Assembly: GCA_024349245.1 (NCBI GenBank)
Contig: JALDNG010000458.1
Span: 62,001 to 126,000 of the forward strand
Reading direction: 5' to 3'
DNA: 64,000 nucleotides
Source: Neodontobutis hainanensis
Taxonomy: Eukaryota; Chordata; Actinopteri; Gobiiformes; Odontobutidae
The notes beneath the pieces were generated by a model. It was not told the origin of the DNA, ran no database searches, and saw only the letters and a list, made by a program, of their open reading frames with translations. How positions within the stretch are numbered: position 1 is the stretch's first letter; each line of letters starts with the position of its first letter. The position numbers and the translations under genes were made by a program. Positions 25,200-35,489 of this stretch are shown here, in pieces.

Positions 25200-26900
25200 A
25201 ATTTCATCATAATTTTTGATTAAAATAAACCACAGGTTTGTCCCTAACTTATTTTAACATCAAAATCCTTAAAACGACGAGTTTTAAACGGAAATGCTCT
25301 CAAATATAAAAAATTAACTTTTGAGTATAAAATCAGCAATTTACGATGGAAAAAGTGTACAATTATCAAGGAATTCCCGAAATTACTTTGTTAAACTTCA
25401 AGAACCAAAATCTGGAATCAATAATTAACTAAAAATTCAGATATTATGGTTATTTGTCACTTTTCACTTAAAGCGAACCCTGTCGACGTAAATCGAGACG
25501 TGATAAAGACAACAATAAAGCTAGAGGCTCATGTTTTTAAAATTCATTTTTTCATTACTTCCTACTTTCATTATTCGATAACAGCTCATTTGGCTATTTC
25601 GTTATAAATAGTTACATTTTTTGATAAATTTAATACACTTCCTGTCTTAATTGATTCTTTTCTAGTTTAACCTGAATTTAGTTCGAAATTAACACTTAAG
25701 TTCACAAATATTTCTTTTAGATACTCTTAAGACAAAACAATGAAAATCTTTATTTTATACTTCTCTTTTATCATAAAATTTGAATTTCAATTCCTTATTT
25801 GATCAAAATTTTTAATTTAAAAAATATGCGCTAATATTATATCAAAGCAATTCTGAACATTTTAACGACTCATAACGAACATCTCAGCCAATGAAAAGAT
25901 TTGATTATCCTCTTTAATTCAAACATACAGCCAAAAAAATTGAAAACTTGGGGTATTAGACTTCCTTCATGTAAAAATGTGATTTTAACAAAATTTGATA
26001 TCTGTAGAAAAGTATTCACAAAACCAATCTTAATCTGATGAAACGAAGCACAAATAATGTTTAAAACTCTGTAATCGAGTAAAATATATGGCGGTGTATC
26101 TTGTGATTTAAATTAAAACCATTGACGGTTAAATTAAAAATTACTGACGTTAATTTTGTCTTGAAAAGAGATATTGCATAATTTCAAACTTTCTAATCTT
26201 AACAACTGATAAATATAAAATCAACATATGTTTACCAGGGTCTATGGAATGTTAAAGTCGTTTCATAATCTTCTCAGATGAAAAATTTCATATTTTTAAC
26301 GTTTCCCACCATTGCCATACATGAATTCTCTTTGTTTAAAATAATCAAATGCAAAAATTTCTAACGAGCGAGTAAAATTGATTTTCACTTAAATTTTTTA
26401 TGAATCATGAGTTTTCATGTGATCACATTTTGGTTGAGAGGCTGATCTATTTCAAAGATCACCAACAATTGCATGTTTACATAAATTTTAAGATCTTTAA
26501 AAATCGAAATTGTTATGAACCTATTTTCTCAAAAGATCAAGATTTTACGTTTTTATATTATTTCTATCACTATGTGCCAAATCATGTTTCAGTAGCTATA
26601 GTACGTTGGATTATACGAAAGAGTAACTTTCGGCACTGTTTCAAAATATAAAATTTTTTCTCGTGGATTTATGCCAAATAAAGTGAGTTATTGAGAGAAT
26701 CTAACGCTAAATATTTGTTAAATATATCAGAAAAATGGTGGCGAAACAAATAAGATCAAGATTTCACATAAATCAACAAAATATGAAGACTCTATTCGTC
26801 CTTAAGAATGGTGAATGTATTAATTTAAAAATTTTGAGCTTTGAACTCAAACACAGGCATTTTAACGTTGACAGATCTCGAGAAGAAACTTGAGTAGATA
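25200..26900. other. No firm gene
   Basis: Contains one plus frame of 83 codons (26400-26651) with an ATG start but an aromatic-rich composition typical of chance frames here. No other signal. Confidence 0.3.
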
Positions 26901-26917
26901 TGAGTTTCTAGTTTATT

Positions 26918-27268
26918 ATGACACAGTCGGAGAGCCCAACTTCACAGTCTGAACGAAAAGGAATTGACATCATTACTTACCAAAGAACTAACTCCTCTGA
27001 GAGTAAGGTGTTCTTAAAGGGATGAGGAGAGGTTGAGGATCAAGAGTGTGCCTGTCTCACAGTATTAGATGCCAGAAGATATCAGGAATCGTTTAAAAGT
27101 GTGCCGAATGGCCAAAATTTGAAAATAAAAGACTTACTAATCAGAACAAATTCACAAAAACATACCTCAGAAAACGCCATAAGAGGTTTGGCGTATAATT
27201 ATTTCACAAAAAACGTTAGAGTTGAAAAAATTATTGGTATTTTCTTTATTATCAATTCAAAATATTAA
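26918..27268 (+). CDS. Two-exon small protein of unknown function
   Basis: Exon 1 (26918-27007) starts MTQSESPTSQSERKGIDIIT; a 24-nt GT-AG intron (27008-27031) containing an in-frame TGA is followed by exon 2 (27032-27268), which starts VEDQECACLTVLDARRYQES. The product is 108 residues: a Ser/Thr-rich N-terminus, then a mixed region, then a hydrophobic tail (EKIIGIFFIINSKY). Coding character is strong up to about residue 60 and weaker after, so another exon boundary may be missed. The TAA stop at 27266-27268 overlaps the stop of the opposite-strand gene. Confidence 0.5.
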
Positions 27269-27609
27269 CCAAACGATATTTGAAATTCGATCCTTTTATC
27301 GTATTGCTTCATATATTTTATAAGTTGAATTTTATGAACATGTTCAGAGAGAATGAAAGAAAAGCTTGAAGAAATTTCAAACATAATGATTCTGCAGGTG
27401 TTTTTGACGTCATGGAATTTATAATGCATCAAATTAGGTGACATTTGGTTTTTTAGACATTCAAATCTCAAAAGAACTTCAAATTTAATCATCTTATGAC
27501 TGAAAATAAAAAGAAAAATCGCGGAGAGTTGGGGTGAATGTTGCATAACAACAACATGATGTAATTTTGTTTCCTTCTGGTCAGTCGGTTTACTCTCTTT
27601 CCTCTTCAT
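27265..27609 (-). CDS. Single-exon protein of unknown function
   Basis: A 114-residue frame from a clear ATG: MKRKESKPTDQKETKLHHVV, a hydrophobic middle, then a polar region with LRFECLKNQ and a C-terminus KYMKQYDKRIEFQISFG. A stretch from the His-His pair to the following TTTTCAG could be removed as a 54-nt intron, which would delete the hydrophobic middle. An exact TGACGTCA lies inside the frame (27405-27412). It is tail-to-tail with the 26918-27268 gene, sharing a TTAA at the stops. No family recognised. Confidence 0.5.
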   Translation of the reverse strand: MKRKESKPTDQKETKLHHVVVMQHSPQLSAIFLFIFSHKMIKFEVLLRFECLKNQMSPNLMHYKFHDVKNTCRIIMFEISSSFSFILSEHVHKIQLIKYMKQYDKRIEFQISFG

Positions 27610-28179
27610 TGAGCTTGACTTCTTATAGAAAGTATTTTATATTTGTCACTGCATATATAATTGCCGAGAACGTTACATTGGTTCATTCCTTTAAATTACA
27701 ACTTTTATAACAAAACATAAAAACGAGTGATATTTAACATTATTATATTTAAATAATAATTTAGCACTTGCAATTTGAAAGCTTTAAGTTTTAACAACTT
27801 TTATATTTTATGACTTATTGCAAAATAATAAAATATATTACTTTAAACTGAAAATTTCCTCCATTTACTAAAATGATAAGAAAATTATCACAAACATTCA
27901 TATCAATTGCTCAAATTATTTTGGTAAGTTCTTTCATTCGTGAAAATAAAAATTTATAAAAATGTTCATCGCAATTTTAAGCCGGTTAATAGTTTTGGAA
28001 ATATGTCAAAATTAAAAAAAAAAATTTTTGTTAACCTTCTTATCTACGTTGTTAAGCCCCTAGATTTAACCAGAAAATTCAAAAGGTATTTTCAATAAAT
28101 TACTTGTACGATGCCTAAAATAAAAATTAAACCCATCTTAAACCATTACGGTAAAAATTAAGAGCGTAGGTGTATGAAA

Positions 28180-28265
28180 GGATGAGTTTGGCCTTAGTCG
28201 AACCCAGGGTCAATTGAAGTCCATCGGTAATCACACCACTGAACCATTCAGCACTGCAACCATCC
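28180..28265 (-). repeat. tRNA-like relic, possible tRNA-derived SINE head
   Basis: On the minus strand an A-box-like TGAATGGTTCAGTGGTGTG is followed by GATGGACTTCAA and a near-perfect B-box, GGGTTCGAC. The ends can pair (GGATG with CATCC). The order and spacing resemble a serine-type tRNA. The T stem has a mismatch and the anticodon arm does not pair well, so this is probably a pseudogene or the head of a SINE and not a working tRNA. Other copies were not found in the window. Confidence 0.5.
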
Positions 28266-29561
28266 TGAGACAGACTCCAATATCCTTAAAAAATTAATCG
28301 TCTTATTTCGGAACAACTGTCAAGAGATCATGAATAATTTTGTACATATTCAGAGAAATCCCTTTTAAAGTTATCGATGATAACATAAATAAGGCTTGGT
28401 ATACTTTACAGAATCTTAACAAATTAAAAATCTGTTCGTGTCTTATCTTATTTCTTGATTGGTCTTCAATCCTATAAACCAAACAATTATCATGACACCC
28501 TTAATATTTTCAAAGAAATGTATGTAAGCTGCTTACTAATGTGCAAGACATCGAACAGAACTCTAGAGATTTTTACCTGGCCAATGTATATTGAAACGAG
28601 AATTATAAGTTAGCAACGAATATAAAAAGTGCCCTTTTGTTCTTAACTTAAATTTGACATTGTCACTCAAAAATAAAAAAACACAATTTTTAAATGTTGA
28701 ATGGTAAACCATGAGCTGATATCGTACGGAAAACCAAAGTTAAAAATTTCAAGAAATTCTGTTAACGTTTAACCTTTGCTGAAATTTGATTTCAAAAATT
28801 GTCACAAATTTAGAATATTCAGTTTGACCTTTACAATATAAATTGGTATATTAATTGCGGTAATAGTTTGAATGAACTTGAAGACTCGTGTTTAAAATAG
28901 ACTAAAGCCAAAGTATTAACGCAGAATTATTTCAAAAAAACTAGTATCTTTGCATTTTTGCATCTTTCTGAATTTCACACTGGAGGAATGTTAACATATA
29001 ACTGAAATTCAGTGCATTTACACACAAAACCTAAAAAAACGTAGCCTATGAATTCTACCTTAAAAATTATTATACTTAAAAACACGACTCAAAAAAACGT
29101 AAAGATAAGAATATTTTGACACTTTGAGACATTTGACCCACATGCAAACTTGGTGTCAGTTTGAGTTTAGGTTTAAGAAATGGTTTATCACCCAAAACTT
29201 TAAATGCTGTTAAATTAGACATACAAAAACTTCTGTGATTCAATTCAAAATTTCTTAAACTAAGCAATATAGATCAACGTAGAAGGAATATAAAAATTGA
29301 GCCAAATTATGACATTTTCGTGTTATGTAGGATATATAAGATTAGACGATATCCTCGAGGTCGATCGTTATATTTTACAAAATTACGGAAAAAATTAATT
29401 TCTGCACAGCGGAAAATTGATATAAGTTAGTTGAAATTGTCTCACTAGATTATCTATTTTCGTTTATTTTCGTAATTAAGATTATAAAGGCTTTCTGCTT
29501 TTAATACCTGATTCAAGATTGTTTTAAATTTCGATGCTTTTAGGCCTTGTCATTATTGTCT

Positions 29562-29774
29562 TTATATCAATATGTCTTTACTATATTTGCTTCGAGAAAA
29601 GAAAACATGATGATTATTCTTCCGATTTTTCAGGTATGAATAAGAGATAATGTAAGTTGAGACAACGAGGACAAACACAGTAGTGGTAGTGGTTGGAACC
29701 CAACCAGATGTAAAAGATGTTTGTTTTGACGAATTACTTCCCGCATACGAAGAATCAAAGAATGATCCAACCAT
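29562..29774 (-). CDS. Small single-pass membrane protein
   Basis: A 70-residue single-exon frame with an ATG start: MVGSFFDSSYAGSNSSKQTS, a Trp-Val-Pro followed by a threonine run, then one membrane segment (VFVLVVSTYIISYSYL) and a short basic tail with KNRKNNHH. The layout (polar Ser-rich N-terminus, one segment, positive residues after it) is that of a small tail-anchored or type I/III membrane protein. Composition is clearly non-random. No family is recognised and no neighbour suggests a role. Confidence 0.5.
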   Translation of the reverse strand: MVGSFFDSSYAGSNSSKQTSFTSGWVPTTTTTVFVLVVSTYIISYSYLKNRKNNHHVFFSRSKYSKDILI

Positions 29775-30639
29775 AGCATGTTACAAAAAAGTTTGATACT
29801 TATTTTCAAAATCATGTTTAAATATCTAACACATTTAAAACAGACTATCAAAAATCTCCTTTGCGATTAAACCTTCCACATTTCACAAACGAATTTTTAA
29901 AATGGAAGGAGTAGGAAATTAGAGCGCCTTTTGTTAAAACTTCGATTTTTTAGTCGGTCAATACTCGTGTGGTTATAATTGATTTTTATTTCATTCAAGC
30001 AAACATTGAAATAATACAAGAAAGTGAATATTAAAAGCTTATCGAAAAGTTAGGGGTTCATAAAAATGAATGACAAAACAATTCGGTGCCCCTGGTATAA
30101 TACCTTGTGTTTTGACAACATTTTATCTCCATAAGAGTGATAAAATATGAAACATAGGTAAACACCTAGATCTAGTTTCCCAAATTACACTTTATTCCTC
30201 TATATTAATATTTAAATTAAATATTGGGATTATTCCAAATTTAGCCCATGTTACTCAAATTAGATGATGTTATAATCTGAGAAAGTCCGCAACTTTTTAA
30301 TGAAATACAAAAATGAAATCACTAATCCCATATTTTTCCATTAAAATAGTGTGTATTTTTGCTCATAATCAACAGTTATTGGGGGTGAATCTACATAGAA
30401 ATCGTCATCTAAGATATTCTTCTTAAAATGACATTTTCTAAAGACGGAAACATGTAGAAATGAACTCTGGTTGAAAAAATATAGTCGTAATGATTCCAGG
30501 CTAATTTTTTGATGAGTCTTCAAACAAAATTTTCTCAATATTTACCTTATGTATGATTCAGTGAAAATAGTCTGTATTGACCATTATTTTTCAGATATTC
30601 TTTTTTATGTGGCACATGTGATTGCTTATTTTATATTTC

Positions 30640-30916
30640 ATGACATCAACAGGTATATTTGATGAGAATAACCACCTTCATCATATATGCTGGGTTTTGG
30701 AAGAGTATATAACTCCAAATTTAAATGAGTTTCTGTAGCGATGATAAATATAAAGATCCAATTTTATTAATCAACCAATTTAAACAACAGATTTTAAATT
30801 CATCTTTGAGGTATTCTCTCTATTTTTTGCTTATTTCCAACGAAACATTTAAGATTCAGTTCGAGTTATTGATAAGAGTAAAATTTCTCGTACTCCCTTC
30901 TCAACAGATAGTTTAG
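30640..30916 (+). CDS. Spliced gene of unknown function, 5' part
   Basis: Exon 1 (30640-30704) starts MTSTGIFDENNHLHHICWVL; a 25-nt GT-AG intron (30705-30729) is followed by exon 2 from 30730 (DFCSDDKYKDPILLINQFKQ), open to a stop at 30914-30916, giving 83 residues. The second half of that exon is hydrophobic, and a GT-AG pair inside it may be a further intron. More coding-like sequence lies downstream on the same strand (about 31080-31300: ESSHALMILNDGYNVIFEFL, then QVIALFQMEKPTKLTDESK). That looks like part of a helical-repeat protein and may belong to the same gene. I could not join the parts without breaking a frame. Confidence 0.45.
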
Positions 30917-31079
30917 TTGATAGGATTCACATTTAAAATTTTTTGTGTGCTGGTTTAAGGTAGAATAGTTTATACTCGTGTTTGAGATCCTAATCAGTAA
31001 CTTTTGGTTTGAAAAATTTACGTTTCATCGAGGTGAAAATATGATTATTGTAAACTGGTACGGTTCCATTTCTCTTCAT

Positions 31080-31290
31080 ATAAGTTCGGTTTCAGACTTC
31101 TTGCTACTTTGTCATGTGAAAGTAGTCACGCTTTGATGATATTGAATGATGGGTATAATGTCATATTTGAGTTTTTGAAGAATATGTTAATCAGTCTGGT
31201 TTGTCAGCGTAAGCTTTCCCAAGTTATTGCTTTATTCCAAATGGAAAAACCAACAAAGTTAACGGATGAATCGAAATTAGTTTAGATTAA
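31080..31290 (+). CDS. Exon-like segment, possible helical-repeat protein
   Basis: A frame giving FGFRLLATLSCESSHALMIL and onward to KLTDESKLV, with amphipathic-helix composition like armadillo/HEAT repeats. A 23-nt GT-AG intron could follow at about 31281 and lead to LLNFLNLETL. Probably a later part of the gene starting at 30640, but the connection is unresolved. Confidence 0.35.
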
Positions 31291-31615
31291 AATATCTTAA
31301 AGTTAAATTTTTTGAACTTAGAGACTCTGTAACAAAGGTGCAGTGTTAAAAATCTTTAAGCAGCTTGTATTATTGGAGCCTTTGTTATAGTTCTTTGGGA
31401 TGCTCTTTTATTCATCAGTAGGTTGGTTTATAAATCAACATGCACGATATTTTATCATAAAAGATACATATCATACTAAACATTTGAAAAGTAAAACAAC
31501 TATTTCCACGAGATATTCATTTGGTTAATTTTATTTTGCAGGGCAAGGATAAGTAAAAACTATCGGGGCATCTTCAGAAGAGCGTTTAAGTTTGTGTAAG
31601 ACCTTCAGTTAGGTT

Positions 31616-31820
31616 CTACTTATTTTGTTTTGTCGTTCGGCAGGTAAGTCCAGTTTTAACATCAGGCGGCGGATTGTAGTTGACTTTTATCCTATATTAG
31701 TCTTTTAGAGTGACCTTACCTCTGTTGCACTGGTTCCATAATATGTAACAACGTCGCTTTGACTCTATTTAAAACCACGGAGGAAACCCATTCCTTTCCC
31801 TCATAACAAATTTGAAACAT
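31616..31820 (-). CDS. Two-exon small protein, divergent partner of 31864 gene
   Basis: Exon 1 (31820-31720) starts MFQICYEGKEWVSSVVLNRV; a 28-nt GT-AG intron (31719-31692) joins it in phase to exon 2 (31691-31616), IKVNYNPPPDVKTGLTCRTT, ending at a TAG after KQNK. The product is 58 residues and the exon lengths sum to 59 codons. The stop lies in a GT-rich context, so the gene may continue through another intron towards 31540 (a frame with SYTNLNALLKMPR is available). It faces away from the next gene across only 43 bp. Function not recognised. Confidence 0.45.
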
Positions 31821-31863
31821 CCCTTTACGCCCTTTTCTCTTTTAGTGATTTTTTATATATAAC
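31821..31863. promoter_or_regulatory. Possible 43-bp bidirectional promoter
   Basis: Space between two opposed ATG codons. It is pyrimidine-rich on the plus strand with TTTTAG and a TATATATA stretch just before the plus-strand ATG. If both neighbours start where annotated, their core promoters must overlap or lie within coding sequence. Confidence 0.35.
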
Positions 31864-32271
31864 ATGAAATTAACTAGATTTGTGCAGAAAAAACTGATCA
31901 CAGAGATTGAGGAGGTTCTTATTGTAAGTCGAAGAAATATTGCTTGTTATATTTGAGGAAGATTTTGGATTTTAAATGTCTTTGTAAAGACACGAAAACA
32001 GCCGAAGGTAAAAGTCTGAAAATATCTCCCAATGCGTTCAATATGATAATTTAAGAAAGGGTAAGAACTGAACAAAAATTATCCAAGACCTTTACGGATC
32101 GTTCAGTCTCTCGAGTCAAACGGTAACAAGATTAAACTGTCAAAATCTGATGCACTCTTAAATCCTGTTGGGCCTGCCATTGCTCCACTTAGAAAGAACT
32201 GGTACGAAGTTCTCTTATTGAAAAAACACATGAGTCTTTTTGAAAAAATTGTTGAAGGGATACCTAGCTAA
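31864..32271 (+). CDS. Three-exon small protein of unknown function
   Basis: Exon 1 31864-31914 (MKLTRFVQKKLITEIEE); a 20-nt intron 31915-31934; exon 2 31935-32035 (KYCLLYLRKILDFKCLCKDT...); a 52-nt intron 32036-32087; exon 3 32088-32271 (PLRIVQSLESNGNKIKLSKS, then LLNPVGPAIAPLRKNWYEVL and KKHMSLFEKIVEGIPS, stop TAA). Exon lengths total 112 codons, 111 residues. Both introns are GT-AG and are forced by frame. The second intron is longer than usual; splitting it in two would need a 5-nt exon and breaks the frame. The protein is helical and basic, strongly coding in character, but I cannot name its family. Confidence 0.6.
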
Positions 32272-32562
32272 GTTCCTTTGAGAAAGAAAGTGGAGGGTAT
32301 GTATCCCCTCTTAATTTTCTGATATTTCATCTAAAAGAGGGAAATGATAAATTTTAAGTTTTTACTGAAATCTTAGGATTTATTTCTATGTTTGTCACTG
32401 ATCAAATGTGTCAATTATATGTTGACTAAGAGTACAATAACTGGGAATTTTAACAAACATCATTTAAAAATATCTTTTATCCCTTTTTAATGAATACTCG
32501 TAACTATCTTTTAAGCAGTAGAATTTTGAATGACTCTGTGTTGAATCAAGAAGGAAAAATAG

Positions 32563-33033
32563 CTATATGTGGTAGAGTAGGATGAGTTGAACACCTGCGA
32601 ACATTTTTCGGAGGTAGTTTGCTTGTATGTTAACGATCAAGAGACCGAAGTGCACATATGATCTTTCGTAGTTCAGAGTTTCACTTATACTTGACATCCT
32701 TTTCCAGTAAGACGTAGTATCAGATGTATGAATGTTACACTCATTAAAACTCATCCCGCGTCTTCCGCTTTGAGGGCAATATTACCTTTAATGCAAGGAT
32801 TTTTTTGGAAGTAAAAACGGAAGAAGTTTCATACCTTAATATTTTTCAACAAAGAGGAAAGCTCGACAAGGGGTGTAAAGAATGAACGATTGGGGATGCA
32901 TTTTTAATCCAATAAAACTTAAGAATTTTCCATTTTCAAGGAGGATAATTTGGAATGATGTTTTGGTGACGGTATAGCTCCCTTGTCCCTGGATACTGAC
33001 GTTTTTAACCAAATACACGTGTCCAATAATCGT
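32563..33033 (-). CDS. Multi-exon gene fragment, unknown product
   Basis: Two clear exon-like blocks on the minus strand. The upstream block (about 33033-32860) reads HVYLVKNVSIQGQGSYTVTK then FQIILLENGKFLSFIGLKMH; the downstream block (about 32733-32563) reads CNIHTSDTTSYWKRMSSISE then YERSYVHFGLLIVNIQANYL and ends at a TAG. Between them a short open piece (CIKGNIALKAEDAG) probably forms a middle exon. I could not fix the introns without ambiguity, and no start codon is certain. Composition of all three blocks is richer in G+C than the surroundings. Confidence 0.4.
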
Positions 33034-33039
33034 TAATAG

Positions 33040-34560
33040 TTAAAAATATTAGATGTACACCTAAATGACGAAATTATGCTATATTATTGTAGAATCTTTC
33101 TTTTAAATGTATTTATCAAAATCGAAGATAAAAATACTGTGGTGAACACGAAACTAAGACCTAACTTTTCCAAAAAATTTGTAGGTAAATCACTCACATA
33201 TAAGATAAGGCTTGAAAGAAGAGTAGAAATAGGCTTTTTAACTTTTTACCGATACATTATAGTATTAATCAAAACCAGAAATATGAAAATCGAAATTTTT
33301 TTGACGTTTTAACTTCATATATTCAACAAAAGATTATGAAGTTATTTGTTTGTTTGTTGTAACCCAAGATGTAAATTTGTGGCTTTTTATAATCATCTCC
33401 AAAATTTACTAAATATATAATAACCTTAAAGTTATTAAACCTGTAAATTAGCTATTTTAATACACTTAATCAATTCAAAAAAAAATTAAAGGCAAATCGA
33501 CTTACTTGATGATAAAAATTATAGGACAACATTATTAACAGGATCTCATTGGATATTTCAAGAACGCTAAGTCAGTTATATAATTTTATTCTATCAGATT
33601 ACAATCAACTTTAATTTACCAACAGGTTCACCAATTCATTGAAATTGTAATCAAATTCAACGAATTAGGCAATAAACGTACTTAAATAGTATTAGCTTGA
33701 ATGTGAAAAGCTAAGTCAATAATTCATTGTGAATAAAGAAAAATCATAATTTTTCTTGGAGTCAGATGGATGAATCAAACCTGTCAAGACATCTTCCAAA
33801 AAAATTGAATTTTTAACAGTATGTTCAATGAATACGTTCAGATAATAATCAAGTTAATGCGCGCGCGTCACATATGTTTTCTCATTCTCCTACGGTGCCC
33901 GCATTTACATTCTTCAGAACAATTAGCTTTGTCGAAAATACATATTTAAGATATAAACTGTCCTTTAGAGTTCCGTATAAAACATGGCCGTTTTAAATTT
34001 AATTTTATTTTAAAATATGAAACGTTAATATGCCAGTAAATGTAAAATAAAATATAACGACGGGGTTACGAGATAATGCGAACATTATAATGGCGGCGAC
34101 GTCAAACATTCTTTTGACTTAAAATGACCTTTCTTGAATCAAGATCAGAATGCCTTCATACCGCGTGGATTATTTCGTATTTTTATGGGAATAATTTCTT
34201 TAAAATATTTGAATTTATCAATTCGTCTATTTTAAAATGTATAACTCTTGCGTGGCAATGTAAACAGACAAGATGTTAAAAATGTAAGTAAAACAATATT
34301 TTGTTTAAAAGATATTTTATTACAGACAGTTAAATGTACAGCGAAAAATTCTACTTATAACTTACTGCTTTGTCAAAAAATATTCAAATACAAGTGAAAT
34401 TAAAGAAAAGTCTACCATAAATAGTTGAACCTTTACTGATTTATCAACCAATTTCATTGGTTCCATGGAAATCTTGTGAAACATCTTTGGAAAAACTAAC
34501 AAATATAGTTGAAAATTAATGAATTAAAATATTGAAAAGAAGAATTTAACAATTGAGATT
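33040..34560. other. No firm gene
   Basis: A plus frame at 33076-33312 (78 codons) is lysine/arginine and isoleucine-rich and not convincing. An alternating GCGCGCGC lies at about 33859-33867, one of the longest such runs in the window. Confidence 0.3.
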
Positions 34561-34584
34561 CGTTGATGCGTCGATGGTTTTCAG

Positions 34585-34770
34585 ATGTATGTCGAAAGAA
34601 GAAAAATTGCTTTAGTACCTGTATCAAAAGGATATAGGCATACATACAAACAATTGAGGATACATGATGGACTGAACAATAAACTTCCTATTACTCATAA
34701 AAACATAGGAGGCTTCACTAATTTATTGCCCAAATTCTTTTGTAGAATTTCTGGTAAATCAGAAGACTAA
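34585..34770 (+). CDS. Small basic candidate protein
   Basis: The ATG follows immediately after GTTTTCAG, a textbook splice-acceptor sequence. Either this is an internal exon that happens to begin with ATG, or the mRNA is trans-spliced, or the match is coincidence. The 61-residue frame reads MYVERRKIALVPVSKGYRHT then LRIHDGLNNKLPITHKNIGG and is basic and polar. A 23-nt GT-AG segment could be removed but leads to an early stop, so I kept it as one exon. No family recognised. Confidence 0.35.
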   Translation: MYVERRKIALVPVSKGYRHTYKQLRIHDGLNNKLPITHKNIGGFTNLLPKFFCRISGKSED

Positions 34771-35165
34771 AAGTTTATTTCAGAACTCAAGTCGTGATGG
34801 ATAAAAATGCTCAATTATTCATGGAATCTTGTGCTTTTTTTCTTGTGTTTCGAAGATTTTATGTCGTTTTGCACGTACAGTCAAATATCAACTGTTACAG
34901 ATTATAACTTAAAAATCTCAACAGAAAACTGTTAAAATTATTAAAAATCCTGCAATAGATACAAGAATTCTTTCAAAATGATTGCTACTGTAATACTTTT
35001 TAAATATAGACTGAGTGAGTGTAAGAAGCTGAGGGACGATATATATTTAAATAAAGTTTATAAATTAGCGCACAAGAAATAGGTGTTTGTTTAGTTTTTA
35101 GCAACATGCCATCCTAGGTTTAAATTATAGTTTTTGGGTGTATGCAGACTTGATAATCATGAACA

Positions 35166-35481
35166 ATGGCATATATAACATGTGAACAAATTTCAAAACA
35201 TCAGAAACCAAAATCAAATTTTCATAATCTGCACATCTCCAAAGTAAAATATAATCTAATTTCATTGACTAACCTGTTTAATAACTTCTCACAAGATCTA
35301 TTCCTAACATTTACCATGCTTCATTACGATTGTGAGGTTATGATTGAGTAGTAAGAGTTTTATTAGACGGGTATTGTGGAAAATTACGATGAAAACTACC
35401 AAGTTCTCATATGTTGAAAAGCGGAAGGAAATAGACAAACTTTTAACGCCAGAATGTTTTAGTTTTATAAACAATAAATAA
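35166..35481 (+). CDS. Three-exon small protein of unknown function
   Basis: Exon 1 35166-35336 starts MAYITCEQISKHQKPKSNFH and ends MLHYDCE; a 30-nt intron (35337-35366) carrying stops leads to exon 2 35367-35402 (TGIVENYDENYQ); a 19-nt intron 35403-35421 leads to exon 3 35422-35481 (RKEIDKLLTPECFSFINNK, stop TAA). The sum is 89 codons, 88 residues. The stop is embedded in overlapping AATAAA words. The acidic-to-basic stretch across exons 2 and 3 is clearly protein-like; exon 1 is more ambiguous and may contain another intron. Function unknown. Confidence 0.45.
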
Positions 35482-35489
35482 ATAAATGC

